Origin: Porticoccaceae bacterium | Lineage (GTDB): Bacteria > Pseudomonadota > Gammaproteobacteria > Pseudomonadales > Porticoccaceae | DNA: 16,242 bases | Direction: 5' to 3' | Assembly: GCA_017858295.1 (NCBI GenBank) | Contig: JAFMBU010000020.1 | Span: 1-16,242, forward strand | In this document: positions 13,277-16,242 of the stretch, piece by piece | Layout of the letters: the number at the start of each line of letters is the position of its first letter | Position numbering within the stretch: position 1 is the stretch's first letter | Notes under the pieces: generated by a model | What the model saw: the letters and a program-made list of their open reading frames with translations, nothing else | What the model was told of the DNA's origin: nothing | Database searches by the model: none | Position numbers and translations under genes: made by a program

Positions 13277-15211
13277 TTAAGCGTCAAACATTAGGCTATT
13301 TAACTGCTGAACAAACTGCGCTGGATTTTCCAATGGTCGGCCAGCAGAGAGTGCCGCCTGATCAAACAGAACACTGGCTAAGATCTTAGCCTTGTCCTCA
13401 TCAGTCTCAGCGTCGAGCTTGTTGACCAGGGGATGCTCAGCATTGATCTCGAGAATCGGCTTAACTTCTGGCACTGGCTGCCCAGCTGCAGCCATAATCT
13501 TGCGCATCTGCTCGCCCATATCATCGGCACCCACAACCAGACAGGCTGGGGAGCTAGTTAGTCGCGTGGTGGCACGAACTTCTTCAACCTTGGCCTCTAG
13601 CAGTGTATTGATGCGCTTTAAGAGAGCACCCTGGTCACTATCGTCGCCCTCTTTCTTGTCGGACTCTTCGGCTTTTGGCTCTTCACCAGTAATCTTGCTC
13701 AGGTCCAGTTCACCGCGGGCAATATCTTGGAAAGATTTACCATCAAACTCAGTGAGGTGACCCATCATCCATTCATCGATGCGATCCGACATCAGAATTA
13801 CTTCAACGCCGTGCTTGCGGAAAATTTCCAAGTACGGGCTGTTGTTGATTACTGAGTGACTATCGCCAGTGAGATAGTAGATCTTGTCCTGACCTTCTTT
13901 CATGCGGCTGACATAGTCTGTCAGGCTGACATCGGTTGCCGCAGAGTCACTGGTGGAGCTAGCGAAACGAAACAGTTTGGCAATTTTTTCACGATTGCTG
14001 TGGTCTTCGCTGGGGCCTTCTTTTAATACTGGGCCGAACTGAGTCCAGAACTTAGCGTACTTCTCTGGCTCATTAGTGGCCATTTTGCCGAGCATATCCA
14101 AAACACGTTTGGTCAGTGCAGCACGGATACTGTCAACCAGTGGCGTCTTTTGGAGAATTTCACGGGATACGTTTAGGGGCAGATCAGCACTGTCGAGCAC
14201 GCCCTTCACAAAGCGCAAGTACATGGGCATAAACTGTTCAGCATCATCCATAATAAAGGTGCGCTTGATGTACAGCTTGATACCTCGAGATGCTTCACGC
14301 TGATAGAGGTCCATTGGTGCCATGCCCGGAATATAGAGCAAGCTAGTGTAATCCTGTTTGCCTTCAACACGGTTGTGGCTCCAAGCCAGTGGCTCGGCAA
14401 AATCATGGGAGACTAAACGATAGAACTCTTTGTACTCGTCGTCGCTGATATCTTGACGCGACCGAGTCCAGAGGGCCTGAGCGTCGTTTACCGCCTGCCA
14501 CTCAGGTGCTTTATCAACATCTTTTGCCTCTTTATCATCTTCCGCAGCGGGCATTTCCTGCTTGATCATCTCCACCGGAATGGCAATGTGGTCAGAGTAC
14601 TTTTTAACGATGCTGCGCAGACGCCAGTCGCTGGCGAACTCATGCTCATCGCTCTTGATGTGCAGTGTAATCGAGGTGCCGCGCTCAGCACGTTCAATAG
14701 CTTCGATCTGGTAATCAGCTTCACCTTCACAGGTCCAGCGAATTCCTTGATCGGCGCCTACGCCAGCGCGACGCGTCTCAACCACTACGCGCTCGGCAAC
14801 GATAAATGAGGAGTAAAAACCGACGCCAAACTGGCCGATCAACTGAGAATCTTTCTTCTGATCCCCAGTGAGGTTCTTCATAAACTCAGAGGTGCCGGAG
14901 CGAGCAATAGTACCCAGGTTGGATATCACCTCATCACGAGACATGCCGATACCATTGTCAGAAATGGTGATGGTCTTAGCGTCTTCGTCTACAGCAATGC
15001 GAATACGCAGATCGCCATCATCTTCATAGAGAGCAGAGTTTTCTAGCGCTTCAACCCGTAACTTGTCGGTTGCATCGGATGCATTGGAGATCAACTCGCG
15101 AAGAAATATCTCCTTATTGGAGTAAAGCGAGTGAATCATAAGGTGAAGAAGCTGCTTTGCTTCAGTTTGAAAACCCAGTGTTTCGGCTTTGTCTTGAGTC
15201 TTTGCGGTCAT
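13277..15211 (-). CDS. htpG: Molecular chaperone HtpG (bacterial Hsp90)
   Basis: This 644-residue homodimeric, ATP-driven chaperone assists folding and repair of stressed proteins in the cytosol. The N-terminal GHKL ATPase domain shows EIFLRELISNASDATDKLR (catalytic E39, N43), DNGIGM at 85-90 and GQFGVGFYSSF from 126. The middle domain has the NVSREILQ block that carries the ATP-contacting arginine, and the C-terminal dimerisation domain follows. An acidic linker near EEPKAEESDKKEGDD separates the middle and C-terminal domains. I start at ATG 15211: AGGAG lies 11 bases upstream, and the heat-shock promoter at 15268-15295 would initiate at about 15260, leaving no leader for the in-frame ATG at 15259. 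Length is close to E. coli HtpG (624). It is probably monocistronic with its own terminator. Confidence 0.98.
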   Translation of the reverse strand: MTAKTQDKAETLGFQTEAKQLLHLMIHSLYSNKEIFLRELISNASDATDKLRVEALENSALYEDDGDLRIRIAVDEDAKTITISDNGIGMSRDEVISNLGTIARSGTSEFMKNLTGDQKKDSQLIGQFGVGFYSSFIVAERVVVETRRAGVGADQGIRWTCEGEADYQIEAIERAERGTSITLHIKSDEHEFASDWRLRSIVKKYSDHIAIPVEMIKQEMPAAEDDKEAKDVDKAPEWQAVNDAQALWTRSRQDISDDEYKEFYRLVSHDFAEPLAWSHNRVEGKQDYTSLLYIPGMAPMDLYQREASRGIKLYIKRTFIMDDAEQFMPMYLRFVKGVLDSADLPLNVSREILQKTPLVDSIRAALTKRVLDMLGKMATNEPEKYAKFWTQFGPVLKEGPSEDHSNREKIAKLFRFASSTSDSAATDVSLTDYVSRMKEGQDKIYYLTGDSHSVINNSPYLEIFRKHGVEVILMSDRIDEWMMGHLTEFDGKSFQDIARGELDLSKITGEEPKAEESDKKEGDDSDQGALLKRINTLLEAKVEEVRATTRLTSSPACLVVGADDMGEQMRKIMAAAGQPVPEVKPILEINAEHPLVNKLDAETDEDKAKILASVLFDQAALSAGRPLENPAQFVQQLNSLMFDA

Positions 15212-15267
15212 ATGCTGATGATCTCCTGATCTGATATTGATGTTATGGACTGTTTCCATGGCTTATC

Positions 15268-15295
15268 AGATGGGGGCGGAGAAAGAGATTTCAAG
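15268..15295 (-). promoter_or_regulatory. Sigma-32 (RpoH) heat-shock promoter of htpG
   Basis: On the minus strand CTTGAAA (15289-15295) is followed after 13 bases by CCCCATCT (15268-15275). This matches the established RpoH consensus CTTGAAA-N13-17-CCCCATNT at every specified base. Predicted transcription start is about 15260, with a leader of about 50 bases before the htpG ATG at 15211. The -35 box starts just after the stop codon of the upstream thioesterase gene. Confidence 0.88.
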
Positions 15296-15298
15296 CGC

Positions 15299-15757
15299 TC
15301 AAATTAGAAAGTGACAGCGCGCCGTAGCAATCGGCGTCTGCTCATCATCTTGCCAGGCGGTAGCCGAGACATTGACTAGCTTTTTACCCTGACGCATCAC
15401 CTCACAGCTAGCGTAGATGGTCTTGTAGCGACCGGGGCGTAAATAGTCGAGAGAGAAATCAACGACCTTGGGCATATCCGTGACATTGAGGCTGTAAATA
15501 ATTTCGATGGCCGCCGCCAATTCAAGAAAGCCGCCAATCACGCCACCGTGAATCGCCGGCAGCGAGGGATTGCCAATATTGGACGCGCGCTTGTCCAGCC
15601 AATAGAGCAAACGTTGATCGTCCACCTTGGCTTGGGCGCCGATAAAAGCAGAGTAAGGAATCATATCCAGCAATGACTGTGGGTGACACTCTTGCCGAGC
15701 TGCGCCGACGCGCTCTTGCCAGTCTAAAAGCAACTCGTCTGTGTTGTGCTTATCCAT
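15299..15757 (-). CDS. PaaI-type hotdog-fold thioesterase (second of tandem pair)
   Basis: This 152-residue hotdog-fold protein of the PaaI/YbaW-like 4HBT group is expected to hydrolyse acyl-CoA thioesters. The active-site helix is IHGGVIGGFLELAAAIEI at about 70-87, with a glutamate (E80) where many relatives have the catalytic Asp/Glu. VDFSLDYLRPGRYKTIYASCEV is the typical hydrophobic beta-hairpin with the LDYLRP motif, and VSATAWQDDEQTPIATARCHF closes the fold. Its ATG shares one base with the stop of the preceding thioesterase gene (TAATG), so the two are translationally coupled. The partner is similar in layout, which suggests an old tandem duplication. The substrate cannot be read from the sequence. 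Confidence 0.87.
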   Translation of the reverse strand: MDKHNTDELLLDWQERVGAARQECHPQSLLDMIPYSAFIGAQAKVDDQRLLYWLDKRASNIGNPSLPAIHGGVIGGFLELAAAIEIIYSLNVTDMPKVVDFSLDYLRPGRYKTIYASCEVMRQGKKLVNVSATAWQDDEQTPIATARCHFLI

Positions 15758-16242
15758 TACTTCTGCTCACTATCGTTGACTGGGGTCTGACGCCAAGGCA
15801 TCAAGCGGCGCAGTTTTTTTAAAGCGATACTGCGGAACTGAATACTCTTGGAATCCACTTTCATAAAGTTGGCCACACAGTGGGCAATGGGGTTCTCTCT
15901 ATCATCCTGCCAAGCAACACCGCGACAGAAAATCACATTGGACGACTGACGATAGACCTTGGCTTCTACATAGATTGGCTTGTAGGGCTGAGCTGGACGC
16001 ATATAGTCGAGCCGCAGATCCATGGTCGGAGTGACTGAGGGCTTACTTTGAATGGTCATAGCAGAGCAACCACAGGCGGTGTCGAGCAGGCTCACAATGG
16101 TGCCGCCGTGAACTACACCGGTGATCGGGTTACCCACAAGGTCTTCACGATAGGGAAACGTCAGATGGGTTTCACCGCGCTCGAGTTTGTCGAGGGTAAA
16201 ACCCAGGGCAGCTCCATGACCATTGCGCTCTAGTGCATATTT
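15757..16242 (-). CDS. PaaI-type hotdog-fold thioesterase (first of tandem pair; 5' end cut by window)
   Basis: The minus-strand frame is open from the window edge to the stop at 15757, 161 codons, so the start lies outside. A GTG at 16137 is internal: the codons before it continue the hotdog fold (LGFTLDKLERGETHLTFPY, then REDLVGNPI). The active-site helix is VVHGGTIVSLLDTACG, with the catalytic Asp in LLDTACG. MDLRLDYMRPAQPYKPIYVEAKV parallels the LDYLRP hairpin of the neighbour, and GVAWQDDRENPIAHCVANF parallels its C-terminal strand. The last 30 residues are basic (RSIALKKLRRLMPWRQ). It is an acyl-CoA thioesterase of unknown substrate, expressed together with the next gene through a TAATG overlap. 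Confidence 0.88.
   Translation of the reverse strand, partial: KYALERNGHGAALGFTLDKLERGETHLTFPYREDLVGNPITGVVHGGTIVSLLDTACGCSAMTIQSKPSVTPTMDLRLDYMRPAQPYKPIYVEAKVYRQSSNVIFCRGVAWQDDRENPIAHCVANFMKVDSKSIQFRSIALKKLRRLMPWRQTPVNDSEQK

Noticed and set aside
1..16242. CRISPR array, tRNA, integrase or defence genes
   Set aside because: No regularly spaced repeats, cloverleaf-like genes or recombinase motifs were seen on either strand by eye; the content is housekeeping.

Overview
This looks like an ordinary stretch of core chromosome from a free-living gammaproteobacterium. Linkages such as prmB-aroC, pilZ-tatD and gpsA-DUF4389, together with a PilZ protein of the type IV pilus kind, suggest a relative of the Pseudomonadales/Cellvibrionales (possibly a marine SAR92/Porticoccaceae-like lineage). 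That placement is inference from gene content and order, not a phylogeny. I see no tRNA, rRNA, CRISPR array, integrase, transposase or defence island, and no new multi-gene system. Nineteen genes are called; all but two (the lysophospholipase-like gene and folE) lie on the minus strand.

Layout: 1-914 is the start of a PLP-dependent D-cysteine desulfhydrase/ACC-deaminase-type enzyme that runs off the left edge. 1004-1910 holds yajC, apparently monocistronic, and the peroxiredoxin gene bcp. 2093-3073 is malate dehydrogenase with a good -10 box and an inverted repeat in its promoter. 3276-5789 reads, in transcription order, pilZ, tatD-type nuclease, glyoxalase II-like metallo-hydrolase and all-alpha dimeric dUTPase, closely packed as a likely operon. 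5790-6104 is a 315-bp gap with a MITE/REP-like element. 6105-7046 is a lysophospholipase-like alpha/beta hydrolase that shares a bidirectional terminator with the prmB-aroC unit (7114-9211).

9330-9872 is folE, converging on phhB through another bidirectional terminator. phhB is the last gene of a minus-strand unit with a DUF2164 protein and an alpha/beta hydrolase (9951-11474). 11661-13104 is gpsA overlapping a DUF4389 membrane protein. 13277-15211 is htpG, preceded by a near-perfect heat-shock (sigma-32) promoter. 15299-16242 is a translationally coupled tandem pair of PaaI-type hotdog thioesterases, the upstream one running off the right edge.

The genes are mostly housekeeping: central carbon (mdh), shikimate pathway (aroC), release-factor methylation (prmB), folate/pterin (folE, phhB), glycerolipid precursor (gpsA), nucleotide sanitation (dUTPase), redox defence (bcp) and protein quality control/export (htpG, yajC). 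The points most worth a second look are the isolated yajC, the repeat element at about 5877-6048, the composition of the pilZ operon, the htpG promoter (which also decides the htpG start codon), and the regulatory inverted repeats before mdh.
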